This document shows positions 29,663-41,098 of a DNA stretch of 52,178 bases, piece by piece (the stretch's first letter is position 1; each line of letters begins with the position of its first letter). The DNA is from Pilasporangium apinafurcum (Eukaryota > Oomycota > Peronosporomycetes > Pythiales > Pythiaceae): NCBI GenBank assembly GCA_001600495.1, contig BCKE01000053.1:163006-215183 (forward strand). Reading direction: 5' to 3'. A program made the position numbers and the translations under genes. The notes beneath the pieces are model-generated. The model ran no database searches. It was given only the letters and a program-made list of their open reading frames with translations, and was not told where the DNA came from.

Positions 29663-30729
29663 TTAAGCAGCAACGAGCTTCGGGCCGACAACTGGTACGT
29701 GACTGAGGACATAGACAGTCGCGCCACTCACTTTGCCGTAGGTCGAGGATGAAGCATTCACGACTTGGGTGGTAGCATATCCGGTCACATTAGACACTGT
29801 GCCATACACCGAGGACGTAGCGCCAGCCACAGCACCATACACCGACGAAGAAGCGTTGACAACCTTGGTTTGTGTGTAGTCCTTGACCTTAACCACTCCA
29901 CCGTACGTGGTACCCACCACACCCGTAATGGTTTCCGTGGATTTCTTCACAACCGTCGACGCCTTGTCAACCACAACATCCTTGGTTTGGAGTACGTACT
30001 GCTGTCCTTCACCCAACTTGGTGATGACTGTCGAGAGCGTCGCATCGACCTTGTTATCGATCGTATCGAGGACCGGCACAAGCAAATCCTGGTCAAGATC
30101 GTGGAGCGTTTTGCCGCTCACCTTGTGCAGGACGGCATTTGTCGTGTTCTCACCGAAACGCGCGACCTTGTTGACTACTGGGAAGCTCGTCGTATAGGTG
30201 TAGACGCGCTTGGTCGTGTCGTAGTAGTACGAGATGCGCGTGAACCACGGGCGGTGGGTATCATAGGTCAACGCCGACGGTGTTGGTTTCCACTCGGAGC
30301 TGAGGTACACGTGGACTGTCGTGGGCGAGAGCTTTGGGCCGCTTGTGAGCGTGATCTTGCGCTCAGAAAGCTCTTCGTGGAGGAATCCCTTCAATCCCAA
30401 TTTATTGGCTACAAGGGGTTTCTTGCTATTTTCGGCGTTAACTTCAATGAAAATTGGGATGTCTTCTTCCACGCTCTTCAGTTCACTATTATGAGGAAAC
30501 AAGAAGAGCAATATTGTAATAAGTATTGGTCTCTATGCTTAAAGAGATGGAGGGATGGAACTTACAAGTGGAGTGTCTGTTCGTAGACCTGTTCATGGGA
30601 GCGATACTTGGTGCGGTGGTCGTGTGGACCGATGGCGAACTTGACGCAGTGGGTCGTGCTCTTGTACACATCATCGGGCGCCGTGATCTCGATCTTGTGG
30701 ACCTTGATGGACAGCTGACCGGAGACCAT
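29663..30729 (-). CDS. C2-like plus perilipin-like helical protein, two exons
   Basis: Exon 30566-30729 joins 29663-30485 across an 80-bp GT-AG intron (phase 2) to 328 residues beginning MVSGQLSIKVHKIEITAP. The first 120 residues are beta-rich and C2-like (CVKFAIGPHDHRTKYRS ... VYLSSEWKP). Then come RPWFTRISYYYDTTK, TSFPVVNKVARFGENT and SGKTLHDLDQDLLVPVL, followed by about 110 residues of Val/Ala/Ser/Thr-rich amphipathic repeat with a period near 11 (VVNASSSVYGAVAGATSSVY). This recalls perilipins and other lipid-droplet coat helices. Lipid-surface binding is an inference. Paralogue at 34165; related domain in the fusion at 4620. Confidence 0.75.
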
Positions 30730-33700
30730 TTTCTTCTTCAATATAAACTAAATGACTTGAGTAGCACGGAGCTAATTCAGAAATGGAGGGCTGGGAAGGG
30801 ACAGCTTTGTATATGAAAGAATGAATGAAGACGCGATTTCTCTACCTAACGGAATTATGGAAGCCTTCAAGAAGAACGGCGAGCTTCCATTTTCTTCTCC
30901 GATTCTCCCCACCAGGGGTCGTGCGAGCCGCTCGTCACTTTTCTTTTCGATGGTCACATGAATTTAGCCAATCAAAACTGCGTGAGCAGATCGAGTCGAT
31001 ATCGTCACGCTTAACATTCTTTATCAACAGTGGGAGAGAAGATTTATGGAACTATTTGCAAAATACGAATAATTATGGTACAACTGTCAGATGACATAAA
31101 TATCCGAAAATAAGAAAAAGATATTATGCTTTCGTATACTACTTCATGTTTAAAACAGTTTAGAATACTATAATACAGTATAATATACACTATTTTACTG
31201 ATAAACATAAGTCATTTATATATGACATTCATAACTGAAACAGGAGAAAGTACATAAATAAATCATTATATTTGACTTACTTTTGACTGTCCGAGTTAAA
31301 GTGGATTTGGTGAGCCTATGAATCCGGCCGTCAGAAGAGGAGCATATCCTTGACATACAAAGAAGGATGGCGACATGAGTGGACTATAATGCTCAAGAAT
31401 CATAACCACACTACTCTCATGGCTCCATTTAGTACTGTCAAATGTGGAAGCGATAAATCCTTTGTGTGGCAACAGGATAAGATCGTGTTTGAGACCATGT
31501 GAAGCCAAGTGTCGATCCAGACGCGCTCTTGTCACAGGGTCTGTCTACGAAGATTAAACACCACGCGCTTGGTCATAGTACTACTCTCTTGAGTTTTAAA
31601 ATACACGCCGACAGGTTCATTTGTGGTGTTGGTACTTATGGTGCCGCATTTTTGTCAGGTCTCACGCCATATTTTATGATGCATGTCTGTTTCTATGTTG
31701 GCAGAGAAAGACCAGAGACTGAATCTTTTTCTTTTCTCTTCTGGGAAATAAGTATGAAGCGCAGAACGAATGCTAATGCGCAGGTGCAACACTGGCCACA
31801 TCCTTTCGTTGACAAGACCTATGCGCACCTGCCACACTTCTGTGACTGCTCGGATCTGTAATTATAGCCAATAAAAGATTTTATAGAAAAATAAAAAATA
31901 TTATTGGTGAAAAAAAAAGAGTAAGGTTTAAGCGGTTAAAATTATGTGTCATACACTAATAACCTCGGTTAATTTAACCACGATGCTTTGTAATAGTACA
32001 TACGGGAGTATAAATATAAAATTTGCGGTAATATCCCTGAAATAACTAAAAAGAACAAAAGAATATTAATCATTTTGGTTATTATACATGATTTATTGTT
32101 AAATCCCAAGCATTTGGTGTGTTTTGCTCAAAATTTTAGACATCTAGGGTTAATTTGATGAAAATTAGCGTGTCTGACACCAAAATCGCCAATTCAGATC
32201 ATTCCGATGCAAAACTTCAGACATCTAGTTTAGAGAGTGTGCAAAATGAGCTTGCACAAGATACGATCCAAGACACGTAAATGCATAGAGGAAGCACAAC
32301 GATATACTGTATTAGTGGGTAATATCGCTGATTAGATGGCTGATGAAGCGTGATAATGTTCTCGAAGGAATACCAGAATTCGTTGGAAGGATCGAAACGT
32401 GGAAAGAACGACACAGCCCTGGAGGCAAAACTGAGTGGTGGATGCACCTAACGAGTGAGAATCTCCCTGCTCAGCTGAGCCTTGATACATTTGTACCGTG
32501 TATGTGAAGAGATCAGCTGCGACGAGCTGTGATCTTCCGATGCTTGTGTCATGCTAGTAGTGACAACTGCACAAGTGTAGTACTGGATGGTCCACCTACC
32601 AGCCAGCTACCTGATGAATCTATAGGAAGACTCAATACATATCGGAACCAAAGTAGTACAACTAGCGAGCAGAAAGAACAGTACATACACTCGTCGGACT
32701 TTGCGCACCCACCACTTGATTTTTTTCGAGTATGACATGGAGAAAATGGAAGGTATTTGTTCATCAAGCATCTTCGATATTTCTGTCATCTACTATGAAG
32801 CAGGTACCCATTATTGGCTGTTGCGGAAGAAAAACTAACGAAGGGGGTGGACCATGCTAGTCACAAAGTTGGTGTGAGAAAAAATGAATGTGTACATGTC
32901 TCCGACTCAAAGTGTTGGATCAAGGGGGAGTGAGTAGGTGCAGGTGACGAAGCGGTCTCGTTTTTAAAAAGATGTCTCTGTCACACGATCTCAAGGCATC
33001 TGCGCTCTATGTGCAATCGTCAACTACCGAATAAACGAGTCCACCTCTAAAAATGTCTTTCCTTTGCTGTTTACTTAAATGAGTGGTTACAAAGGCACTG
33101 CTAGACAGGCTGCAAGCAAATGCAAGCAGTCATCACGTTTTACGTTTCAAGTGGTATCTGCTCCTCCACAAAGTTCCGTAGAAGATGTGTTGGCAAAAGC
33201 AGCCGCGACGAAACCGCGCCCATCCGGCACTCTTCTTCATCATCATACAGCAGATCCAAATTTTTATGTGCTGGACCTAAAGCATAGGATCTTATGTGTG
33301 ACGACGCTGGACGCAGAGATTGGATTGAAACCGGAATATGAGCCCATGTAGACAGCTCGGTTCCTGAAACTTGCAACCCATGAAAATGATAAAAGAGGAA
33401 GTTGCGTATCTTGACTTTTTTCATAATGGATTTCTTATTGCCAGAGAAGAAGAAGGGAGGAAAGAAGGAGAAGAAGAGGCTGAGAAATCACCATTCTCGT
33501 ATACTGGTATATGATGATGTCCTCTTCATATCCATGAATGAGTGCAGAACATGGGTCATGTATTATTTTCAGCATCTTGTGGCTTCATCACTTTGCCTGG
33601 CTCCATGAAACCGTCAGCTTATTTCTCACTTATGTCGCGTCTGGCCCTTTTCTATACTGATCTCAAATGAAAAAATCTTTGGCTACTTGTATGAGAGGGT

Positions 33701-34164
33701 TATTCAGTTCGGTGAGAAAGATACTGATCTACAAGTGGCCGTTGTGACACCTACGACGTCATCTTAGCACATCCCAACTTTTTTTAGGACAGTTTTTTGT
33801 TCTCTCTGCCCCTCACGCGTTCATGTCAATGCAGACAGCCAGAAAGATTCGCGCTATACTAAGTTTCATAGTACATCGTTGTCCGCCTGAGGTTTTTTTA
33901 CGTTCCGCCAGTTGGTGAGGTTATAAATTTCTGCTGCTGCAAACAGGGGGAGCGACGTTGAAGTGGGGGGATGTCTCCACAGAGGCGGTTACTGTATTGG
34001 GTGTGGGCAGTTGCCGCTTTGGCAACTCTCAGAAGTGATGGTCACAAGGAAAATGAACTACAGCCAAGAGCTCGTTTTCTTTTCCGCCACCAAGTTCCTA
34101 TTCATTCCCCAATTTGCCACCAAGTGCAGAGGACGGTAATCACCAACAACCAAGAACGACGAAG
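30730..34164. other. 3.4-kb gene-poor, partly AT-rich region
   Basis: Lies between the divergently transcribed C2/perilipin-like paralogues. 31060-31260 and 31860-32160 are strongly AT-rich. Coding-like but unassigned pieces occur: minus strand 31296-31837 (two frames), plus strand 32529-32735, and a plus-strand 90-codon frame at 33079-33351 (starts MSGYKGTARQA) that could be a small gene. They may be worn-out transposon sequence; none shows a motif I can name. The 33.8-34.16 kb part is probably promoter and leader of the next gene. Confidence 0.4.
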
Positions 34165-35336
34165 ATGGCGGTCTCGGGCAGGTTAACTATCAAAGGTGAG
34201 CGCACACACCAACCAAGATTCGTCCACATCAAGAAACTCCTTGTGTGTGTGAGAGAGAGATACTAAACGTCTCTGTTATTTGTTGTGTAGTGCATCGCAT
34301 TGAGGTGGTGGCGAAGACCGAGAACGAGCAGAAGCCCGTGCGTCACTGCGTTAAGTTCACTATCGGTCAGCACGAGCAACGTACCAAGTACAAAACTCCT
34401 GTCGAACCGGTGCAACACTTGCTTCGATTGTACGTTTCATGCTGTTACAAGGATTTGTCAATTCGTGGAGTTGATTTGCCTAACAAATGTGGCTGTTGGT
34501 TTGTCTATTGTAGTGATTTGAGAGATATCGAACCAAATGAGCAAGTGCAGATTGAGGTTGAGTCGGAGGCCAAGCATCAATTAGCAACCAATCAGTTAGT
34601 ACTGACCGGTTTCTTGCAAGGTCTGGTGGAACGACAAATCAAACTCACGAGTGGCTCTATGGCTTCTCCAACTACAGTGATTATCTCACTGAGCTCTGAG
34701 TGGAAGCCATTTGAGTCGACGAAGGTCCAGAGCCCCAGTGCAGTCCAGAAAGAGGCTGTACTGGCAACCAAAGAGACCCATCGTCCATGGTTCACGAGAA
34801 TGTCATTCTACTACGATAAGACCAAGGATGTCTACAATTATACCACTAGCTTTCCAGTCGTGCGTACGTTCGCACGGTTAGGTGAGTCTAGTGCCAACGT
34901 GGTGCTTCGTACTGTAAGCGGCAAGACCTTGCACGATTTAGATCAACGCCTGGTGGCGCCAGTTTTGCAGACGTTAGACAACAAGGTTGATTCGACTATT
35001 TCAACAGTATTTACCAAGTTGTTTGAAGGCCAGCAACTCGCCTTGAAGACAAAGGATGCTGCCGTTAATACGGCGTCGTCCGTGACCAAGAAGTCAACTT
35101 CAGCGATTTCAAGCGCCGCAAGCACCACTGTTGGTGGTGTGGTGATGGCGAAAGACTTCACCAAGAACACCGTTGTGAATGCTGCTTCGTCGGTGTACAA
35201 CACTGCGAGCAGTGTCACCAACTACACGACTACACATGTGGCAAATGTGTCCTCGTCCACATATGGCAAGGTCACAGGTGCTGCTTCGTATGTTGTGCGC
35301 CATATACCGTACCTAGGGTCCAAAATACGGGCTTAA
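34165..35336 (+). CDS. C2-like plus perilipin-like helical protein, three exons
   Basis: Exons 34165-34195, 34291-34429 and 34514-35336 give 330 residues (MAVSGRLTIK, then VHRIEVVAKTENEQ). The introns are 95 and 84 bp; reading through the second one adds spurious residues, since it has no in-frame stop. The layout equals that of 29663-30729: beta-rich domain, RPWFTRMSFYYDKTK, TSFPVVRTFARLGESS, SGKTLHDLDQRLVAPVL, then a Ser/Thr/Val/Ala repeat tail (VVNAASSVYNTASSVTNY). The last exon is 823 bp in both genes, and the phase-2 intron before it is shared. The first intron is unique to this copy. Confidence 0.75.
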
Positions 35337-36252
35337 GGTGAGGGACCGATGGTAGGCGACTCACCTGTAACGGGACGATTTTCAGCTCCAGAACTTCTTC
35401 GCACATATGTTGATTTATTATAAACGATGTGTACAGCCACTTGTATTCATTCGTGTGGATTTTGGCGATGGATTCTGTTGAAGCACAAGAGCAATATTCA
35501 AATAATTGCCTCAATGTGGTCGAGCAAGTAGAAAGTAACCAGAGTGAATCCCGGATGGCAGGATGGATTTAAGTATGATCACTCAGTAATAAAGGTTATA
35601 TTTTGCTTGTGGTATTCATGTGTATGGATGAACATTTGCGCTTCTTGTAACTTTGCTTTGTCTGATAGTTGGTTTGGAAGCTATGATTACAACAGGTTGA
35701 TGCAACTAGAACCGTGCAACGGCTTGTTCTGGAGGAAGTTGATGGTAAGTAACCAAGTGGAATACAAGCAATGGAATAGTGTTGGCGCGTTTGTGCGGGT
35801 GATCGCTGCTGTGTACTGCGACTAGGGACGGTAAGGGCTGTTGCAACAAAAGGCTGTCCATTTCGCTACAGAAGCAAGCAGTTTGACCAAGGTTCAACAG
35901 GTCGAAATCAGCAAAAATGAGAGTATAGACGAGCTCGTCATCCACACTCATGTAGACTGAATTGTCTTCCTGCTAGCAGTTTGTTGCAATATTTGCTTGG
36001 AGTGGAGAAGATGGCAACAATGCCAGTTCCAAGCGACCTGGAACAACCACTACTCTCAATCAATTACAAACAGACAGTCGATGGTTTGATTGCCATCATA
36101 GTCACCATGTGTCCCAAAAAAAGAAATGAACGGCTTCGATGTTGCCAGTTAACCGCTTAGATTCAATCGAATTGGCGGATGAAACGGATCTAAGAAAGTG
36201 AGTGTGATTGATTGCTCTAACAGTAAGCAGTGGTACAGCAAATAATTGGTAG
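35337..36252. other. intergenic with weak coding-like traces
   Basis: About 920 bp. Short protein-like runs occur in shifting plus-strand frames between 35700 and 36150 (for example ATMPVPSDLEQPLLSI), which may be an eroded gene. No family recognised. Confidence 0.3.
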
Positions 36253-37875
36253 ATGGATATGTCCTCTCAAACACAATTGCTTGCAACTGCGCTCGAAGAA
36301 ATCCAAGCGAATATTCATGACCTTCAATCTGTGTACACGTGCGTGGTGCGCATGTACGACATCTTACAAGACGATTCACAACCGCAACGAATGGTTGACA
36401 CAGTGTTGGCACCATTGTCGAGAGTCAATTTGCTTCAAGAGCTCATCCATCTCTATCTGCAAGAAGAAGAACTCCAGTGGTATCTCTGTCGGATTCTGGT
36501 AAGTGCTTGCAATGCATCGAAGCGTTTTCAATGTCAAGTGGGGAAACTAGAGTTGTGGAACGAGCTGTTTCAAATTCGATCCACACACCCCGATTCGGAA
36601 CGAGTGATCGAGATATCGCTGGATGGGTATGTGGCTTTTTTGGATGCAAATGAAGTTCATTTAATTCAAGCTCAGACAACGCAAAGAATGATTCAAGAGC
36701 TATTGGATATTCTGGAACGATTTCTTGGTATTCGGCGACATCCTGTGATAATTGTGAAAGCATTGCACACGTTATTAGCCATCTACGCTTCTCCACGTGT
36801 TGTGAAGTTGATGGAAAAGAAAAACGAAGAATTCACGAGGCGCATCATACATGAGATGCTAAAGAGCATTGAGGTATTTATGGAAAAGGAGTCATCCATG
36901 CAAACATGGCTGCAAATGTGCAGAGCACTACTTCAATGCCACCCTGATATTGCTCCAGAACTATTTATTGATTCGTCAACAGACAAGGAACACGCAAACA
37001 GACCGTGGTTTCTTCGCGTGCTTGATAAATGGAGTGACAATGTTAGCGTTATGTATGCATATGCAGCCATTTTCACGCTTATGTTCGCTTTGCCTACTGG
37101 AGCAAGACGAAATTACGATAGAGAGTATGTGCTTCTTCGATCGTTGATCCAAGTCCATCAATTATTGGACGCGTTTTGTCGCATTTTTGGGAGATTTCAC
37201 GATCAAATACGAGAAAAAAGTGATGAAACAGAGACACAGACGAAAGCAAACACCGAGAGAGCAAGAGTGACCCTTTTGGAAGTGATTCGTCTTATGAGTC
37301 AATGGAGCGCGATCGAACAAGTAACACCACTTTTCGAGGAAGTGACGATGGTGAAAACAATTTTGATCCCTTCACTCACTACACTTCTTCATGAAATCGT
37401 CATAACTCGGCAATTAGCCAAAGCCTCAAAAAATTCAACTAGTCATCAACTTGTACTGGAAATTCTTCTTACTTTGAGGCGGTTAGCGACGGTGACGAAT
37501 CTCCATTCGCAACTGGTCGCGTCTAGTGCATTGAAAGCCACTATGAAACAGCTCCTAAAGGATACTTCGGAAGTTGTAGCAGCGAAAGACGTGCAGGGCA
37601 GCACTGACAAAGATTTGGACGCGCTAATAGCAAATGAGTTTAAAAAATTCATGGCGCTTGTGTTCCCAACAATGGCTTCATCCTCCTTCAAACGTCAGCA
37701 AGTCATTCAACTGAAGCAATCCAGTAGTTCCATCCACATAGCCCATACAAGCATTGCTAACAGAGCTCGGCCAGTAAAACCTGACACCATAAGCATTTAC
37801 ACACAGCATCCATCCTGCAAAACCACGCTGTCTGCTTACGCATATTCACCAAAATCCAAGAGATCTAGTTATTGA
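36253..37875 (+). CDS. all-helical (ARM/HEAT-like) protein of unknown function
   Basis: 540 residues in one exon, starting MDMSSQTQLLATALEE. Nearly the whole chain consists of amphipathic helices separated by short loops, with Leu-rich pairs such as LIHLYLQEEELQWYLCRIL, KALHTLLAIY and VLEILLTLRRLATV, the pattern of an alpha-solenoid. The last 60 residues are Ser/Lys-rich and disordered. No catalytic motif or signal peptide. It converges on the next gene with only 11 bp between the stop codons, so the transcripts must overlap. The family could not be named. Confidence 0.75.
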   Translation: MDMSSQTQLLATALEEIQANIHDLQSVYTCVVRMYDILQDDSQPQRMVDTVLAPLSRVNLLQELIHLYLQEEELQWYLCRILVSACNASKRFQCQVGKLELWNELFQIRSTHPDSERVIEISLDGYVAFLDANEVHLIQAQTTQRMIQELLDILERFLGIRRHPVIIVKALHTLLAIYASPRVVKLMEKKNEEFTRRIIHEMLKSIEVFMEKESSMQTWLQMCRALLQCHPDIAPELFIDSSTDKEHANRPWFLRVLDKWSDNVSVMYAYAAIFTLMFALPTGARRNYDREYVLLRSLIQVHQLLDAFCRIFGRFHDQIREKSDETETQTKANTERARVTLLEVIRLMSQWSAIEQVTPLFEEVTMVKTILIPSLTTLLHEIVITRQLAKASKNSTSHQLVLEILLTLRRLATVTNLHSQLVASSALKATMKQLLKDTSEVVAAKDVQGSTDKDLDALIANEFKKFMALVFPTMASSSFKRQQVIQLKQSSSSIHIAHTSIANRARPVKPDTISIYTQHPSCKTTLSAYAYSPKSKRSSY

Positions 37876-37886
37876 TCAATTAATTA

Positions 37887-39059
37887 TTAACGCCGAGGCA
37901 CAACTCGAAGACGCAAGTCGGTGTGAAACTGATCATTATACTGTCGGGAGTGCACCTGAATTTCTCGCTCGGTTTGCTTGCGCAACAAAGGCACTACCAG
38001 TGTGAGGAAACCATCACGTACTTCTGGCAACAATCGTGGCAATTCAATGCCCAGTGGGAAATCCTTCGGTAAAGGACCCCGTGTGACGACTACTTGTGTG
38101 AACCACATCCGCAGATAGTTTAACTTTGTCATGTTCGTCGACCAATTGTGCAGCAAATATTGGACTTCGGGGGAATGTAAATCAAAATGTGGTGTTGGAT
38201 GACGCACAAGCTCTTCCTGCCAGCTTTGATCTGTAATGTAGCCACTACCGTAATCACTATGTACTTGGCATTCATCTTCTTCACCATCTCCGTCGATACT
38301 GAGCGACCGATTCATTTCTTCGTGTAGTTCATCCTGTTCACTTCGTCGGTGTTCCTCAAGCTGATTTTTCAAATCAGCGTATTTATTCATAAGATCCTCC
38401 AGTTGATCCGCTTTTTCATTGAGTTCCACTCGCAACTCGTACACTTCTCGCTCCTGTTCACGTATGACAGCCATACGTTCTTCTTGTTCCACACTGTTTT
38501 GCTCCTGCAACTTCCGCAACCGCCACTGGAGTTCTGCCACTTGCACACTCCATTCTTCTTCGGATTGTCTCGATTCGACATCCTCTTTCTCCGCTCTCTC
38601 ATCCTGTGGTCCAGCTTTTTCGTCTTTATTGTGCTTCTCTTGGTGTTGTTGGGTCAATGCAATCGTCAGCCGCTCCACCTCACGCAACGCTGCGAGTTTC
38701 TCAGCCTTCAGATGGCAAATCGTTTCCTCGGCATCCAAAAACTGCATCTCCAGCTGTGCGATCCGCTCTTCAGCGTTCTTGAGTTGAAGTTCAGCAGAGA
38801 AACCCTCGTGATTGTGCTGATTACTGCGCTTTGGATGGAGTCGAATGTTTCGATTCTGTTCCACGCCATCATCTTCATCGTCCTCTCTATCGTCAAGTTC
38901 TTCTTCATTTCTTGCCGTTTTCCGGTGCAAGTCGCTATTGAGTTGCAGCTGCTCAACTAGAGATCGTAAGACTGCGTTTTCCGAGCGCTCCTGCTGCAGA
39001 GCTTGCTGCATTTGCTCTAGATTCACGTCCTTCCACTCTCCCGCCATTGCTGTCATCAC
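37887..39059 (-). CDS. coiled-coil protein
   Basis: 390 residues. The start could be MMTAMAGEWKDV (used here) or the internal Met at residue 5. Residues 12-45 and about 95-245 are long coiled coil (EQMQQALQQERSENAV; LEDLMNKYADLKNQLEEHR), interrupted by an acidic Asp/Glu run near 55-66. A compact C-terminal part (about 285-385) has conserved-looking aromatic and Leu positions (VQYLLHNWSTNMTKLNYLR; PLPKDFPLGIELPRLLPEV) and may be a folding domain of its own. A golgin-like or tethering role is possible but not shown. Confidence 0.75.
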   Translation of the reverse strand: MMTAMAGEWKDVNLEQMQQALQQERSENAVLRSLVEQLQLNSDLHRKTARNEEELDDREDDEDDGVEQNRNIRLHPKRSNQHNHEGFSAELQLKNAEERIAQLEMQFLDAEETICHLKAEKLAALREVERLTIALTQQHQEKHNKDEKAGPQDERAEKEDVESRQSEEEWSVQVAELQWRLRKLQEQNSVEQEERMAVIREQEREVYELRVELNEKADQLEDLMNKYADLKNQLEEHRRSEQDELHEEMNRSLSIDGDGEEDECQVHSDYGSGYITDQSWQEELVRHPTPHFDLHSPEVQYLLHNWSTNMTKLNYLRMWFTQVVVTRGPLPKDFPLGIELPRLLPEVRDGFLTLVVPLLRKQTEREIQVHSRQYNDQFHTDLRLRVVPRR

Positions 39060-39481
39060 TTTAGACCTCTTTGCTTTGTTTCTAAACCCATATGATCAGC
39101 GCAGTCACTAAATAGGGGTTTTACTGAAAAGCATATGCTGTTTCGAAGGTCCTGCGCAACTGCATGTTTTTGTAAATGCTACACGGATACGTTGCCTCGG
39201 CTGCATAGGAACGATTTGCCCTAAAAAGAAACGTACTTAAGATCAGCAATCCCAGACCACCAAACCGTACTTAACATTCACTCTTCAGAACTTAACGCTT
39301 TCTCAACCGGATTTACGGTTACATATCGAACTTAATACGCACTTAAGACACCTGGGAAAGTACCTATAATCTTCCTGTGACAGCAAATCAAATCGTGTTT
39401 GTAGCTCTTCATTTGCACACATCAAGATTTGCGTGCAAGAGTACAGACCCCACACGTTCTTGTCTCTACTCAACTCAAGAG
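39060..39481. other. divergent promoter region
   Basis: About 420 bp between the divergently transcribed coiled-coil gene and the CPOX gene. Direct near-repeats of the form acttaa(g/c)a occur at 39230-39370. No gene seen. Confidence 0.35.
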
Positions 39482-40852
39482 ATGCATCGCGCGTTCCTCA
39501 AACCTGCTTCCTCCCGTCTGTGGGTCGCGGTGGCCGCAGTCCCCGCTGCTATGGGTGTCTACAGTCAAACGTCTGCTTCGGAATGCAAGGAGCGCAAGGT
39601 CATCTCGCCCACACACTTCATGTACAAGCCGCTCTCATCCGATCCAACGCCGAAAGACAGTATTGAATTCGATACGAGCGCGCCAATGCGCGAGCGCATG
39701 GAAGCTATGATCCTTCGTGTGCAGGATCAGATCTGCGCAGGGATTGAAGCGGTCGACGGCAAGAAATTCCGTACGGACGAGTGGGAGCGCGAGGGTCATG
39801 GAGGTGGTGGCCGCAGCCGCATCTTGCAGGTAATAGCCGACCCCTATTTTGGATAAGTGTATTACGAATAAGATATTCATGTGGTTGCTTATAATGGTTA
39901 GGACGGGAATGTGTTTGAGAAGGCGGGTGTCGGTGTCTCGATCGTCCATGGTATATTACCCCCCGCGGCGTTGGTGCAAATGAAGCAGCGCGGCAAAGAC
40001 TTGGTCTCGGATAAATCACTACCATTCTACGCCTGTGGTGTGAGTCTTGTGATGCACCCACGGAACCCTATGGCACCAACGATTCATTTGAACTACCGCT
40101 ATTTTGAGATCGAGACGGGCAAACTGGATGAACATGGGAACAAGAAAACACTCTCGTGGTTCGGTGGCGGGGCCGACCTCACGCCAAGTTACTTGTTCGA
40201 GGAAGACGCGCGTCATTTCCACGCAGTTTACAAGACCATCCTGGATGAAACGGATCCAGCGCTGTATCCAAAGATGAAGGAGGCATGCGACAAGTACTTT
40301 TACATTCCTCATCGCCAAGAAGGGCGTGGTGTTGGTGGTTTTTTCTTTGATGATTTGGAGGACAACAAAGAAGAAACGTTCATGATGATCCGCAAGTGCG
40401 CCAACGCCATGCTGGATTCGTACGTACCCATTTTGGAGCGCCGCAAGGACCTGCCGTTTACCCAGCAGCAGAAGGACTGGCAGCAGATTCGTCGTGGTCG
40501 GTACGTTGAGTTTAATGTCATGTACGACCGTGGCACGAAATTCGGACTCGCCACGCCCGGATCGCGGATTGAATCGATCCTTATGTCGCTTCCGCTGACG
40601 GCGCGATGGGAATACATGCATTCGGTAAGTACGGAATTTTTTCAAGTATTTATTGTTTGTGATATCATGCCTGATTTCTGTTCTCATGTGTTATCATGAT
40701 GTAATCAATAGCCTACAAAGGGCACGTGGGAGGATAAGACGCTGCAGGTACTGAAGAAACCCGTGAACTGGCTGGATGTCGAGGAAGTGAACCTCGAAAC
40801 GCTTTCGACCGCCGAACTCTTGCAAGAAATCGCACGACGGAGCGAAAAGTAA
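39482..40852 (+). CDS. CPOX: oxygen-dependent coproporphyrinogen III oxidase, three exons
   Basis: Exons 39482-39829, 39902-40624 and 40712-40852 (introns 72 and 87 bp, phase 0) give 403 residues. The enzyme decarboxylates coproporphyrinogen III to protoporphyrinogen IX in haem synthesis. Family signatures are present: [35 protein letters not shown], and the PROSITE-type run [23 protein letters not shown] 39482 is chosen because it opens a hydrophobic, presequence-like N-terminus ([20 protein letters not shown]), which suggests mitochondrial targeting. The C-terminus ends [10 protein letters not shown]. Confidence 0.96.
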
Positions 40853-41098
40853 ACAACGCTGAACGGTCGGCAGATGATAATCAACGCAAGAAGTGAGATG
40901 GATGTTGGCCTTTTCAGAAAGAAAAAACAGAAACGACAAATACTAGTACAAAGTCATTGTATTTCAGAGCTCACAGCGATCCAAGGGAATGACAACATAC
41001 ACAAAAATATATAGCCATAGATAGTCACATGATATTCTACGAGGATTTTTTTTATGGTTACTTTTTCGGCTCAAAATTGTCTTTTGCTCGTGTTCTGT

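Noticed and set aside
31296-31861. Frames on both strands that could be a transposase remnant
   Set aside because: I could not find a catalytic motif or consistent frame; naming a family would be guesswork.
34245-34513. Continuous plus-strand frame through 34430-34513 giving a longer protein
   Set aside because: This stretch has GT-AG ends, and removing it restores alignment with the paralogue (RFDLRDIE against HFELKSVE).
40019-40687. 222-codon minus-strand frame
   Set aside because: It is antisense to the CPOX second exon and has no protein-like motif.
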